A model generated the notes under the pieces. It was not told the origin of the DNA. It saw only the letters and a program-made list of their open reading frames with translations, and did no database searches. Positions 50,112 to 58,898 of a DNA stretch of 64,000 nt are shown piece by piece. The position numbers and the translations under genes were made by a program. This DNA comes from JAGQOZ01 sp041399205 (GTDB lineage: Bacteria > Planctomycetota > Planctomycetia > Pirellulales > Pirellulaceae): assembly GCA_041399205.1 (NCBI GenBank), contig JAWKTK010000008.1:1-64000 (forward strand), read 5' to 3'. How positions within the stretch are numbered: position 1 is the stretch's first letter; every line of letters begins with the position of its first letter.

Positions 50112-50359
50112 AGGCAATGCTCCTTTAGAAAAACCTTGGTGATAGTAAGTGCCCTGTTGCGTCAGGACTTTGCGAGATTTGCGTTCTCGACGTGTTCATC
50201 ATTTTGGGACTGTGGATGAACGAAACAGTGAAAAACCAAATTGGAATTCAAACGATGCTCTGCAGTTAATCGCTGGATTCGCCGCAGGGAACCGCTCAAA
50301 CCGCGATCAGTAAAGGGACCCCAGATGAGCAAGTGCTCATCTGAGGTCGGGGCGAGCTA

Positions 50360-50530
50360 TCACTGTTCGCAGATTGCGAACTTGACAGCAGGCCCTAGAG
50401 TCGGTGCAGAGAAATGAAGAATCATCAGCAAGACGATAAGTAAGAACAGCAGAGTGTTCCCTATCCTATGTCCTAAGCTGTACCTTCTCCTTCTCCACAC
50501 GGGCTCATAACGAGTCAAGTCAATGTCCAT
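50360..50530 (-). CDS. 56-residue membrane protein
   Basis: ATG 50530 stands directly behind AAAGGAGGAGC, an excellent ribosome site. The protein has a basic N-terminal part (RYEPVWRRRRYSLGHR) and one membrane segment (TLLFLLIVLLMILHF). By the positive-inside rule the N-terminus is cytoplasmic. It directly follows the coupling-ATPase gene in the transcript. Confidence 0.65.
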   Translation of the reverse strand: MDIDLTRYEPVWRRRRYSLGHRIGNTLLFLLIVLLMILHFSAPTLGPAVKFAICEQ

Positions 50531-50677
50531 GCTCCTCCTTTGTTGGTGGTGTTGGTTGGTTGTTAAAAACGGAACCAGTTGCGTCTGGTTCGAGCGGTTG
50601 CATCCGCGAATTGTCACTAAGTGTTTTGACTGCAAGTGACGGTACAGAAGAATTCGGTAAGTGCTTCGGAACTGCGA

Positions 50678-52174
50678 CTAACGACGTGGCGGGCGAAGCA
50701 CGATGGGTTTGTCTGTTGTGGGAGGAATGCCGGTGCTGGGAATTGGAATGTTCGCGTCGGTTGCGTCTGGCAGGCTATGCAGCTTTGAAGCACCACACAT
50801 CACCGTTCGATTGCAGGGCTCTGGCCAAGACATTGCCGAGCGTCGTTGGAACTCCTCTTTCGAGATGTGCCATATAACTTTGGCCATCACAGGAAGTCCA
50901 CGCAGCTGGCAGAGTGTGCTGTCCTTGGTACAGCGGAAGATAAATCGTTGCGGATCCGCACTGACCTCAAGGATGTCGTTAATGGAAAAGCGATTTGTGA
51001 TATGCCCAGAGAATGTCTCGCTCCAGCTTCGATGCCCGAAGAAACCTGGGTAGGTAAACGTCTTGCTGTAGTTAAACTCGAGACGCTCGCCGGATAGCAC
51101 GACCTGACGTCGAATAGCATCCGGACTTTGGGCAGCGAACATGAACTGGAGATGCGCATTCTCGTCAAAGAGTGCAGCGTAATCGATGCCTCGGTGGCGC
51201 AGCACGCTAATATCTTGGAAGCCTGCGTGGAACGAGACTCCAGCCGAACGACTTAACGTCAAGCATACGTCTGTGAAGCCCGGCCCCAGGCAATTTTGTG
51301 CCTCGTCCACGGCTATCAAGGAGCGGCCTCTCTGATTCTCCTCAAGTGCATCGGCGGCAAGTAGTAATGCCCGACCAAGAAATCTCGCGATGGTGGAGGA
51401 CGTCTTCTGGGTGCGAAGTGAATTAAGCGAAGCGAATACAAGAGTCTGTTTTCCGCTACGGACGAGATCCTGCAGATCGATCGCATGCTCGATCGCTTCG
51501 GGCGGAGCATTTCCGTCAGGGTTAAACATCGCGATTCGCTCGAGTCGACGAGCAAGGATTGCTGCATGAACTGTTGCATTTCTAAGTTCTTTGGGCAGGT
51601 CCCGCTTTCGCCGTTCAAGAACATCGTAGAACTTCACGAAAGTGTCTATTTCGTCTGGGTCGACTTCATCAGTCACAAAGCTGTAGAGCGCCTCTGCTGC
51701 ATCTGACCACCAATCATGCGACTGTACATCTGCTAGGCCTAGTGCTGTCATAAGAGCACCTGCCTTCTCCTCTGAAGAGAATGTGTGTTTCCACCACTCA
51801 GCCTGCAAAACCGGAACGAGATAGGTCGAAGCACGGTGGCGATTTGTAAGATATTTCGGGGGATCGATCCCGCAGCGTTCTGCCGCAGCACACATGGCCG
51901 CGTACAAAATGCAATCCATACCTTTGAGATCGATAACGATGACGTGTTCACCAGCATGTACCGCCTGTTCGATCGCAAATGCCAACATGGCAGTTTTCCC
52001 CGATCCTGTGCCGCCATAATAGATTGCATGAAGGGGGCGGTCGCGCTCAACGATCAGGGGAGTCTCGTCATAGTAGTTGAGCCCTGCGAGAAACACCTTT
52101 GGACGCTTCTGTGGTGTCAGATAGCCGTCGGGTCGTTTGGCCAACGACGTCCTAGTTCTTCGAAACCAGCTCAT
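50678..52174 (-). CDS. Type IV coupling-protein-like (VirD4/TraG/HerA) ATPase
   Basis: A 498-residue ATPase. Walker A YYGGTGSGKTAMLAFAIEQA is at about residues 52-71, VIVIDLKGMD just after, and Walker B SLIAVDEAQNCLG at about 290, with FHAGFQDISVL as a sensor-like segment. This is the hallmark of the VirD4/TraD/TraG coupling proteins and related pumps that feed DNA or protein to a type IV channel. It lacks obvious N-terminal membrane helices, but the neighbouring genes (50360, 52547) encode membrane proteins. The start is ATG 52174 behind GGGGGCTCAA. No full type IV secretion set or relaxase is visible, so it may serve mobilisation or a membrane complex. Confidence 0.75.
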   Translation of the reverse strand: MSWFRRTRTSLAKRPDGYLTPQKRPKVFLAGLNYYDETPLIVERDRPLHAIYYGGTGSGKTAMLAFAIEQAVHAGEHVIVIDLKGMDCILYAAMCAAAERCGIDPPKYLTNRHRASTYLVPVLQAEWWKHTFSSEEKAGALMTALGLADVQSHDWWSDAAEALYSFVTDEVDPDEIDTFVKFYDVLERRKRDLPKELRNATVHAAILARRLERIAMFNPDGNAPPEAIEHAIDLQDLVRSGKQTLVFASLNSLRTQKTSSTIARFLGRALLLAADALEENQRGRSLIAVDEAQNCLGPGFTDVCLTLSRSAGVSFHAGFQDISVLRHRGIDYAALFDENAHLQFMFAAQSPDAIRRQVVLSGERLEFNYSKTFTYPGFFGHRSWSETFSGHITNRFSINDILEVSADPQRFIFRCTKDSTLCQLRGLPVMAKVIWHISKEEFQRRSAMSWPEPCNRTVMCGASKLHSLPDATDANIPIPSTGIPPTTDKPIVLRPPRR

Positions 52175-52280
52175 TTGAGCCCCCAATCCACGGAATCATT
52201 TGACTTCGTTCACTCGGATCGTGTCACGTTCGGCGGACGCATGGTCAATGCGACGAACATGGCCGCGCGTAGAATGCAAT

Positions 52281-52550
52281 TCATTCATTTGGGATCGACG
52301 ATAATGACGTTTCACCATTGCGTATCGCCTGTTCGATCGCAAAGGCCAACATGTCGGACTTTCCAGGTCCAGTGCTGCCGTAATAGATTGAATGATTCCC
52401 GACTTCTTGTTCAGTGATCAGTGGAGACTCGTCACTTGCTACATGAGCAGTGTCCTGTTGGCTTGAATCTGTCATGAACACAGGTGACTGGCCAACACGT
52501 GAGCGCGGCGACGATACCCGACGAGTCCTAACGCGATTTGAGGCGCTCAT
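52281..52550 (-). pseudogene. Truncated tandem copy of the coupling-ATPase 5' end
   Basis: An 89-residue frame. Its last 40 residues, SIYYGSTGPGKSDMLAFAIE onwards, match the neighbouring ATPase (AIYYGGTGSGKTAMLAFAIE) and stop soon after the P loop. The DNA just beyond still resembles the ATPase for a further stretch (GATTGCATTTTGTACGCGGC against GAATTGCATTCTACGCGCGGC). Its ATG overlaps the stop of the membrane gene (ATGA), the place the full ATPase would occupy. Most likely a partial duplication followed by decay. Confidence 0.7.
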
Positions 52551-53452
52551 TGTTCTGACTCCTTCGGGGCGAGGTCTTTCATTAGGTCAGCAAATGTGTT
52601 CTCGAGTGTTCCGTACCTGTTCATCGACACTGCCGAGCGTAGTCGGTCCGCCGTAAACACGAACGCAAGCACCGTCATGGCGACTACTGGTCCGAGGAGG
52701 ACTAAGAAGAACACTAGATAGACGAGCTTCGGATGAATCACGGTCAAGTTCTTGGCGAGTACGAGAAAAATGAAATCGTGCGGAAGCAGAAGCACCATGC
52801 CGAACACGCCGAGAATCGTTAGGAACGTTCGGCTATAGCAGAATCCTGCTGGACTTTGATAAACCGTTTCGAGGCGTTGTTCATTTCCGAGGTATGTAAA
52901 CCAACTGCTAAGCGCGAGGGCGAATCCTCCGATGTAGCCTGTGACGAATGAAACCGTTTGTGCTTCTTTGGGAACATGACCTGACGCGCGGTACCGTTTA
53001 GCAACAGGCGCGGGTATCGGGCCAGAGGAGACCAGTCCAATCAGGTGCTGTCGGAACTGGTACGCCGCAAGCAGCGTTGATCCAACGGCGATGACATGGC
53101 GAATAAAGAGCCATTCCGTGTACCATGGCGCAAGTAGGCAAAAGGGCGACAACGCACCCGCTGCTTGGAAGAACAGGGGATGTCGGTCGGTCAAGAACTT
53201 AGCGATGATGAGCGCAAGGACTAGGGTGACGCCACGGTCCTCCTTGAACCCGGGAATGGTTCCCGCCGCAAGCTGAAGAGCGATTGAGAACAGAATGAGG
53301 TACCAGGCGACCAGTATGACCTCACGCCTCCGTTCTCCTGGAAGCAATAGTTCCGCCCGCCACTTCAAAGGCGAATCAGGGTCGCCACCTCTCCGCGCCG
53401 GGTTGCTATTGCGATCGAACGGACGCACGATTGGACCGCGTGTGTTCTTCAT
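52547..53452 (-). CDS. Polytopic membrane protein
   Basis: A 301-residue protein starting at ATG 53452 (MKNTRGPIVRPFDRN) behind CAAGGAGCCCAAGGA, not at the longer upstream frame. A basic N-terminus is followed by about seven hydrophobic segments, for example VILVAWYLILFSIALQLAAG, LFIRHVIAVGSTLLAAY and LVYLVFFLVLLGPVVAMTVL. No family recognised. The location next to the coupling-type ATPase suggests a channel or platform partner. Its ATG overlaps the stop of the gene at 53449. Confidence 0.65.
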   Translation of the reverse strand: MKNTRGPIVRPFDRNSNPARRGGDPDSPLKWRAELLLPGERRREVILVAWYLILFSIALQLAAGTIPGFKEDRGVTLVLALIIAKFLTDRHPLFFQAAGALSPFCLLAPWYTEWLFIRHVIAVGSTLLAAYQFRQHLIGLVSSGPIPAPVAKRYRASGHVPKEAQTVSFVTGYIGGFALALSSWFTYLGNEQRLETVYQSPAGFCYSRTFLTILGVFGMVLLLPHDFIFLVLAKNLTVIHPKLVYLVFFLVLLGPVVAMTVLAFVFTADRLRSAVSMNRYGTLENTFADLMKDLAPKESEQ

Positions 53453-53889
53453 TCCTTGGGCTCCTTGTGTTGTGGAGTTATCTTGAGCAGGTCGGGGTAG
53501 ACATACGTTTCGAACTTCGCGAAATAGTTGCCGCTCGTTCGGGCACGCTCGAACAGTTCTTTGGCTGGCGACCAGGCAGCTTCGGTTGGAAAGAACGTAA
53601 CCATCACGAATCGGCCTTCGTCGATCAGCCGACGCATCAAGGCATCGTCGCGGTACTCGTGCATCGAGGCTTGATGACTTGCGAGGACTTTCCCCGCTTG
53701 TGCGTCCATCGCAACGCGAATTTGGAGCAAGTCGGGTTGCCGATCGGGATACGTGCGAATAACGAATGGACGAGCGTAAAGATGTAGCGTCGGGATTGAG
53801 AACGTCGATTCCACTTCGCAGGGCAGTGCTCGTTTTCGAATCTGGTCCGGGTTCGCAAAGCAATACATGTTCGTCGCCATGGCCGCCAA
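53449..53889 (-). CDS. Hypothetical protein of the transfer-like operon
   Basis: A 146-residue protein (MAAMATNMYCFANPDQIRKR onwards; the internal ATG at residue 5 is also possible). Mixed alpha/beta with VMVTFFPTEAAWSPAKELFE and a basic end. It overlaps the next gene by four bases (ATGA). No domain recognised. Confidence 0.6.
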   Translation of the reverse strand: MAAMATNMYCFANPDQIRKRALPCEVESTFSIPTLHLYARPFVIRTYPDRQPDLLQIRVAMDAQAGKVLASHQASMHEYRDDALMRRLIDEGRFVMVTFFPTEAAWSPAKELFERARTSGNYFAKFETYVYPDLLKITPQHKEPKE

Positions 53890-54000
53890 TAACCGGTGGT
53901 AATCCAGTGGCTCACTTTCAGTCGCTTTTAGTCCGTACTTGGCAACGGCCGCCGGCCCCTAAGCGAAGATAAAGCGTGCGACCAAACAGCGGAAAGCCAA

Positions 54001-54171
54001 TCAACATTCCAGATTTCCGGGTCGAGACTGACGGTTTACCGTAGCCGCGTTCTTGCAGTCAGCGAAGAACAGCGAGTCGACGGCCCAGATCGGCAGCCCT
54101 AATGCACGAAAGATCGCCGCGAGGATGTGATTGTCTCGAGGCCAGCGTTCACGGAATTTTGGTATCGACAT
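54001..54171 (-). CDS. Short protein after the replication-relaxation-like gene
   Basis: ATG 54171 lies two bases after the stop of the previous gene and opens a 56-residue frame with IPKFRERWPRDNHILAAIFR and ALGLPIWAVDSLFF. A second short frame (ATG 54007 to 53918, MLIGFPLFGRTLYLRL) overlaps its end by seven bases and may be its continuation after a frame change. Function unknown. Confidence 0.45.
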   Translation of the reverse strand: MSIPKFRERWPRDNHILAAIFRALGLPIWAVDSLFFADCKNAATVNRQSRPGNLEC

Positions 54172-54173
54172 GA

Positions 54174-54806
54174 TTAGTAAAACACCAATGGGATTCTTCG
54201 GATCTCAAGAAGTTCGCGACCAAGCTCACGCAGGCGATTCGCACTGTACGTAGGCCCAAGAAAATCGATCCCTTTGATGGGTTCGTTCGTTTGTGGATCT
54301 ACGAGAAACGCGTCGGGGACTTTTCTTCCCGTTGGACTACCTGCCTCATAAAGGTGCTCGTGCCTCCAGGTCGTCTGCACGCTTGGATCAGTTTGACGCA
54401 GACTGAGGTAGCAGTCGGTTACTCCAAGGTCGTGATTGATGTGATGGATCTTGTATCGACGCCGGACTCCGAATGCACGACAGCAGCGAGCGCTGGCGAA
54501 ATAGACTGACATGCGACGAGTTTCCGCGCCGCGATAACGATTTCTAGCGACATATGCCCAGTGACCGTAATCAGGCTCCTGGTCATCCGGATAACACTCA
54601 ATTAGCGGCGTTGGCGATGATCCCCGACGACGCACTGCGTGGACCTCTACGTCGAGCAAACCGACTGAAACAAGTTGGGCTAAGCGTCGACGTGTGCTCG
54701 CAACTGACTGTTGTCGCGACTCCGCATACTGCTCGGCGAGCATCGGACCAATGCGCAACGCAAATGTCTCTAAGGTCTCGAGGTCTGACTCGCTCAGGTA
54801 ATGCAT
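54174..54806 (-). CDS. Replication-relaxation-like protein (winged helix plus nuclease-like domain)
   Basis: A 210-residue protein from ATG 54806, overlapping the previous stop by one base (TGATG). A winged-helix-like N-terminus (SVASTRRRLAQLVSVGLLDV) is followed by IHHINHDLGVTDCYLSLR and KVPDAFLVD with KGIDFLGPTYSANRLRELGR, the layout of the replication-relaxation family found on mobilisable elements. It would act on plasmid DNA in transfer or replication start. The match is by motif order; a profile search is needed for certainty. Confidence 0.6.
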   Translation of the reverse strand: MHYLSESDLETLETFALRIGPMLAEQYAESRQQSVASTRRRLAQLVSVGLLDVEVHAVRRRGSSPTPLIECYPDDQEPDYGHWAYVARNRYRGAETRRMSVYFASARCCRAFGVRRRYKIHHINHDLGVTDCYLSLRQTDPSVQTTWRHEHLYEAGSPTGRKVPDAFLVDPQTNEPIKGIDFLGPTYSANRLRELGRELLEIRRIPLVFY

Positions 54807-55177
54807 CACTCTTCCTCTATTTCCAAAGTCCACCGATTTCGCAACCTTGAGTACGCGCCAGGGGTTGCTCGTGGAGCTTCGCTCGCTTGAGTCGCTTCAT
54901 CATCCACTTCGTCAAAGATGTGGAGGTCGGGAAATTCGTTTTCGTAGTACCGCTGAAAGTGCGTCGAACTTCCAAATCGCGGCTCAATGATTCGGATGTA
55001 GATGAGGTAAGCAATCCAACCATTCGTAGTAACGAACGAGAACCAGACGATCCAAGAGGGCATGAACGATGGTTGAAGCTTGATCAGGGGTTCCGTCCAG
55101 CCAAGGGGTTTTCTACGGTACTCAGGACGTAGAGACGTTGGCCCCTTGTTTATGTTGCGACGATTTGTCTTAGGCAT
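54806..55177 (-). CDS. Single-pass membrane protein
   Basis: A 123-residue protein from ATG 55177, behind GCAGGAGGATTCAGCTG. A basic N-terminus (PKTNRRNINKGPTSLRPEYR) leads to one membrane segment (MPSWIVWFSFVTTNGWIAYL) and an acidic cytoplasmic or external tail (EVDDEATQASE). No family recognised. Its start overlaps the previous gene by eight bases. Confidence 0.6.
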   Translation of the reverse strand: MPKTNRRNINKGPTSLRPEYRRKPLGWTEPLIKLQPSFMPSWIVWFSFVTTNGWIAYLIYIRIIEPRFGSSTHFQRYYENEFPDLHIFDEVDDEATQASEAPRATPGAYSRLRNRWTLEIEEE

Positions 55178-55586
55178 CAGCTGAATCCTCCTGCGTGACG
55201 TTATTTGGTCTCGCAAACTGTAGCGCGTGGGCGAACTCGTTTTCTTGGAGCACCTCCTTTAGTCGCAACGCCAAACCCGACCGCGAGTAGCCACTTGCCG
55301 CGAGACGTTTACCGACCACTGACTTCAATTCGTCCGCAGTCAGCGAGGGCATTTCTGCGGTGCAACTTCTTACGGCATCACGAACTGCATCGCGATTTGC
55401 ACACGGTCTTACTTGCTTCGACTTTGTCTTACTGCCCGGACGGAGCGCCTGAATTGCACCCTCGACACGAGCTAATTCACCTTCGACTTTTGCGAGTGCC
55501 TCGCTGAGTTCGACCTTCTGCGTTTGAAGATCTGTGTGCTGTTGTTGAAGCTGGTCGATGATTTCGCCAAGTCCTGTTTGTTCCAC
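55170..55586 (-). CDS. Coiled-coil protein, first gene of the operon
   Basis: A GTG start at 55586 with AAGGAG eight bases upstream is preferred over the in-frame ATG at 55712. The 138-residue product has a coiled coil (IIDQLQQQHTDLQTQKVELS to VEGELARVEGAIQAL), then a basic region, then a helical C-terminus (LTADELKSVVGKRLAASGYS). It may oligomerise. It heads the minus-strand operon and diverges from the SprT-like gene across a palindromic region. Confidence 0.6.
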   Translation of the reverse strand: MEQTGLGEIIDQLQQQHTDLQTQKVELSEALAKVEGELARVEGAIQALRPGSKTKSKQVRPCANRDAVRDAVRSCTAEMPSLTADELKSVVGKRLAASGYSRSGLALRLKEVLQENEFAHALQFARPNNVTQEDSADA

Positions 55587-55778
55587 TGATCCATCTCCTT
55601 GTCGCCGTTTTTCAGTCACGAAGGAATCTCTTGTCCCGCGACTGCGCTCAGTTGGTCTTGCAGACGGACTGTGTACTTGTCCGTCGCTTGTTCTTACATG
55701 ATTGACGAACATCTGATTGGTTCAACGAAGAAAGTTGGATGCGAATCAAAAATCGAATGAATGTATTTTTGATAGTAG

Positions 55779-55852
55779 AGAATCGATTCTTCAGCGCACT
55801 CGATGTCGTTTGCGACATGCATGCTCGCGATCGATTGTCGAGAATCGATTCT
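55779..55852. promoter_or_regulatory. Twin AGAATCGATTCT palindromes between divergent genes
   Basis: The 12-bp perfect palindrome AGAATCGATTCT occurs at 55779-55790 and 55841-55852, 62 bases apart (about six turns), in the region between the coiled-coil gene and the SprT-like gene. Two same-face sites suggest a shared repressor binding both promoters. The regulator is not identified. Confidence 0.5.
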
Positions 55853-55963
55853 GCTAGATCATGCTCGGTCGAGCGTGCTGTGTTGGTTCTTGGAAGGTGG
55901 AATTGTGTACAACGAATTCGTGCGTCACTCGAATTTCGATTGCCAGCGGCGGAGAAGAACAAA

Positions 55964-56653
55964 GTGGTTCGAACACAAAGCACGATACCAGCAAAGAGCA
56001 TTCAACCAGCTATCGCGGAACTTGAACGAGCGTTCGCGTTCTTCGCCCACGAATTGTGGTTTAAACCTCGAAAAGTGAAACTTCCGCGGCCAATCATCAC
56101 CATCCAATATGCTGGACGCGGCAATAGGCTTGGCTGGTTCTGGAGGGAGAAATGGAAGGAGATCAGATCGGGCCGAACTGTTAGCGAAATAAATATCTGT
56201 GCCGAGCACCTTGAAAGTGACAACTACGCTATCGCGGAAACGTTAATACACGAGATGGTCCACTACGCCAATTGGCTTAGGAAGATCCGCGATTGTTCGT
56301 CAAATCAATATCACAACAAGAAGTTCAAGCGAGAATGTGAAAACGTTGGCTTGATTTGCAGGCAAATGGGCTGGCGTGGCTGGGCGGATACGGACCTGAC
56401 GCCCGAACTCGAAAAGCTTGTGGATGATTGTGCTCTTTCAGACGAAGCCTTCTCCGTGTTCAGGATCCAACCGGGTCGGAGTTCTGGCAAGCGTGAACCA
56501 ATGTTCGAAATGCCAGCGCGAAAAGAGAAACTGGCAAAGTGGTCATGCTACTGCAGGCCACCCGTGAACATCCGTGTCGCCGCCGGCGTCGAACTTGACG
56601 CACGATGCAATCAATGTGGTTGCGCTTCGAGCGGCAGTCTGTTGCGCACCTAG
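55964..56653 (+). CDS. SprT-like zinc metalloprotease
   Basis: The zinc site is TLIHEMVHYANW with a downstream His in QYHNKKFKRECENVG, and a C-terminal zinc ribbon (WSCYC, ARCNQCG). This is the SprT/Spartan arrangement, related to proteases acting on DNA-protein crosslinks. The start chosen is GTG 55964 behind GGAGAAGAACAAA, giving 229 residues that begin just before the catalytic domain; the longer frame to 55739 would run through the palindromes. On mobile elements SprT-like proteins may act on host or plasmid-bound proteins. Confidence 0.8.
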   Translation: MVRTQSTIPAKSIQPAIAELERAFAFFAHELWFKPRKVKLPRPIITIQYAGRGNRLGWFWREKWKEIRSGRTVSEINICAEHLESDNYAIAETLIHEMVHYANWLRKIRDCSSNQYHNKKFKRECENVGLICRQMGWRGWADTDLTPELEKLVDDCALSDEAFSVFRIQPGRSSGKREPMFEMPARKEKLAKWSCYCRPPVNIRVAAGVELDARCNQCGCASSGSLLRT

Positions 56654-56867
56654 CTCGATCGACACTCCATTTAGTCGCCGTCCATTGACGCGCAGAAGGA
56701 TCTGTGCAATCTCTAATGAGCACTAAGTCGTCGATCATTCCCAACGTTGATTCTAGCGTAGAGCCGTCTCTTGCCTGGTACCGTTCTTTTCGGGACGGTA
56801 GTATTGCAGAGGCGGAGAGCCAAAGGTTTCCTGTTCGTCTACTCCCGTCGGTAACGTCCCCTTCGGT

Positions 56868-56910
56868 GGCGAAGCGTTGTCAAGGTCCATGGTCTTGATT
56901 TCGCTTCGCC
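56868..56910 (+). terminator. Hairpin between SprT-like and ankyrin genes
   Basis: GGCGAAGCG (56868-56876) pairs perfectly with CGCTTCGCC (56902-56910) around a 25-base loop. It could end the SprT-like transcript or regulate the ankyrin gene, whose ATG is 58 bases on. Confidence 0.4.
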
Positions 56911-56967
56911 ATGCTGTGGAAGACTAAGCCATCGGGGCGTCTGCGCCCAGAAAGAAGGAGAAGGACG

Positions 56968-57765
56968 ATGAATGACGTTTTAGAAATGGTGTTTCGTATG
57001 AAAGCTCCAATTCCATCGACGCTGATCTCACAGGTACAAACGCTTCTAGACACGCCACTTGGCAAAGGCATCTCGATCGACGATCGGATTCGCTATTTGC
57101 GTCTGGCTGTGCGACAAAACCGCCCCGAGTTGGTTCGCCTTCTGGCCAAGGAGCCTCAGATTGGGGTTGCAGGATCTGAGGCGGATCCTTTTCCACCACT
57201 CTTGATCGACGCGATCAATGTCGGAAATCCGGACATCGTGCGAGAATTGATCAAAGCCGGAGTTGATATCGACGTGCGGTATACAGACGAGTCGTTAGCC
57301 CTCAGTTTGTCGCATTATGATGACGTTTTTGATGCTTCAGCACTCCGCGGACTGGCCTTATCACCGGTCCATCTGGCGCTGATGCTACGCAAACCTCTAA
57401 GCGTACTACGGGCGTTACTCCAGGCGCCGGGAATTGATGTCAATGGACTGCCAAGTCACGCGCCATCGCCGCTAATGATTGCTGGACTCCAACCCAATCT
57501 TGCGGCGTTCGAACTTCTTCTTGGTATGCTTGGGATCGACTTAGCGTATCGTGACTATAAGGGACGTAGCGTTGTCGAGTTTGCTGCAGATGGTGCCCAT
57601 TACTCGGGTAGCGCGGCATGTTTGATTAGGCTAATCACCGACAAACGGTTTGCTGCTGAGGTGTCTGTAAAGAAGGGGCAAATCTGGATTGGCGGCCAGC
57701 TGTTTGACAGAGAGCACGGAGGGTACTCAGATCTCGCCACGCGTCTTTCAGAGTTAGAAAAGTAG
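56968..57765 (+). CDS. Ankyrin-repeat-like protein
   Basis: A 265-residue protein from ATG 56968 behind AAGGAGAAGGACG. Repeats of the ankyrin type can be read: YLRLAVRQNRPELVRLLAKE, LIDAINVGNPDIVRELIKAG, PVHLALMLRKPLSVLRALLQ, MIAGLQPNLAAFELLLGMLG and EFAADGAHYSGSAACLIRLI. A short beta-like C-terminus (GGQLFDREHGG) follows. A protein-protein adaptor; partner unknown. The frame is intact. Confidence 0.75.
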   Translation: MNDVLEMVFRMKAPIPSTLISQVQTLLDTPLGKGISIDDRIRYLRLAVRQNRPELVRLLAKEPQIGVAGSEADPFPPLLIDAINVGNPDIVRELIKAGVDIDVRYTDESLALSLSHYDDVFDASALRGLALSPVHLALMLRKPLSVLRALLQAPGIDVNGLPSHAPSPLMIAGLQPNLAAFELLLGMLGIDLAYRDYKGRSVVEFAADGAHYSGSAACLIRLITDKRFAAEVSVKKGQIWIGGQLFDREHGGYSDLATRLSELEK

Positions 57766-57897
57766 CCATGTACAACTATGTGCATCATACACCGCCAGCA
57801 GTAGGACGCTGCTTGCGGTTAAGGTTGTGCTGTGCTCTCTCGTCATGCTGCAATCATATTGACGGTTAGCTTGCCTGAAGCTGTACAGGAATTAGCT

Positions 57898-58776
57898 TCA
57901 GTTGCCATTCATTTCTGACAAAGTCACTAAGTGAGCTGTCTCCTGCTGCATGTGAATGGTAATTGCATCGACTATTCGCTCGGCCGTCCCTCTCCTTGAG
58001 TCGCAGCTTGAGAGCACAGCGTCAAGCACCGTCTTCAGTTGGGCGACGTTTTCAGCGGCTCGCATCAAGATGGTTTTCTCATAGCCATCCACAAGTCGAA
58101 TTTTTTCACGGACGCGCTGTGCTATTCCTCGTTCGCAGATCATGCCCGCAGCGGCAAACAATCTATCGCGGATGAACATATCCGCTTGCCAGATCAATTC
58201 AGCCTTTATCCTCTTGTCGAGTTCCGAATGTGTCGTGGTGTTCAAGTCCGTAATTGTATCGCTCATGAGTTGTACGATCGGGTTAAGCGTTTCGGCTAGA
58301 TCTCGCTTCATTCCTGGATTCTTTGGCGTTCCGTCGCTCCATTCATCCACTTGGTGTACCGCAATCGCCGCCTCCAACTCACGAAGGGAACGCCATTTCA
58401 TCAGCGTCTGAACCTCTTCGATGGTGGGCGTCAGTAAGTGTATGCGTTTGTTGTTCTTGCCTTCGAGGCGATAGATATTTAGATCTTCATCGGAAGCAAC
58501 GTGAGACGCCACTACAACTTCACGTGCGATACCCGCATTTACTCCGAGCGCGGGCGCGATTACGGTGCGAGGGAGCACGGTCGGCGTACTTCGACCGTAC
58601 GCCGCATGCTGCACCGTACTTGTGTCTCTTACGTTGAACAAGAACCAAAGAAATCTCGCTCGGAGGAGATCGCTGGATGACGGATCCGGATTAAAAAACG
58701 ATGGGAGAAGCTCATGTTTTCTGAGATCGCCAAAATCGGAATTGAATTGTTCGGCAGCGGTAATGTCGGCGGGCAT
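57898..58776 (-). CDS. Hypothetical protein, helical
   Basis: A 292-residue protein from ATG 58776, behind GCAGGAGCGATTCG. Mostly helical (LNPIVQLMSDTITDLNTTTH, EKTILMRAAENVAQLKTVLD) with no recognised motif. It follows another unknown gene (58899) on the same strand with a 120-base gap. The pair may encode a two-part complex. Frame intact. Confidence 0.6.
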   Translation of the reverse strand: MPADITAAEQFNSDFGDLRKHELLPSFFNPDPSSSDLLRARFLWFLFNVRDTSTVQHAAYGRSTPTVLPRTVIAPALGVNAGIAREVVVASHVASDEDLNIYRLEGKNNKRIHLLTPTIEEVQTLMKWRSLRELEAAIAVHQVDEWSDGTPKNPGMKRDLAETLNPIVQLMSDTITDLNTTTHSELDKRIKAELIWQADMFIRDRLFAAAGMICERGIAQRVREKIRLVDGYEKTILMRAAENVAQLKTVLDAVLSSCDSRRGTAERIVDAITIHMQQETAHLVTLSEMNGN

Positions 58777-58898
58777 CGAATCGCTCCTGCGATTTAAAAG
58801 ATGATTGTTTTGTGAGTTGTGGACGGTGGCAGCCGTCTTTTCATGTCAGAACGTGGATCTCATTCAGAGTTGATTGGTCACCTCACCGTGAAGGCCCG

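Noticed and set aside
53453..53863. N-terminal extension of the polytopic membrane protein
   Set aside because: The extension is Arg/Ser-rich, overlaps the gene at 53449-53889 in another frame, and a strong ribosome site stands before the internal ATG at 53452.
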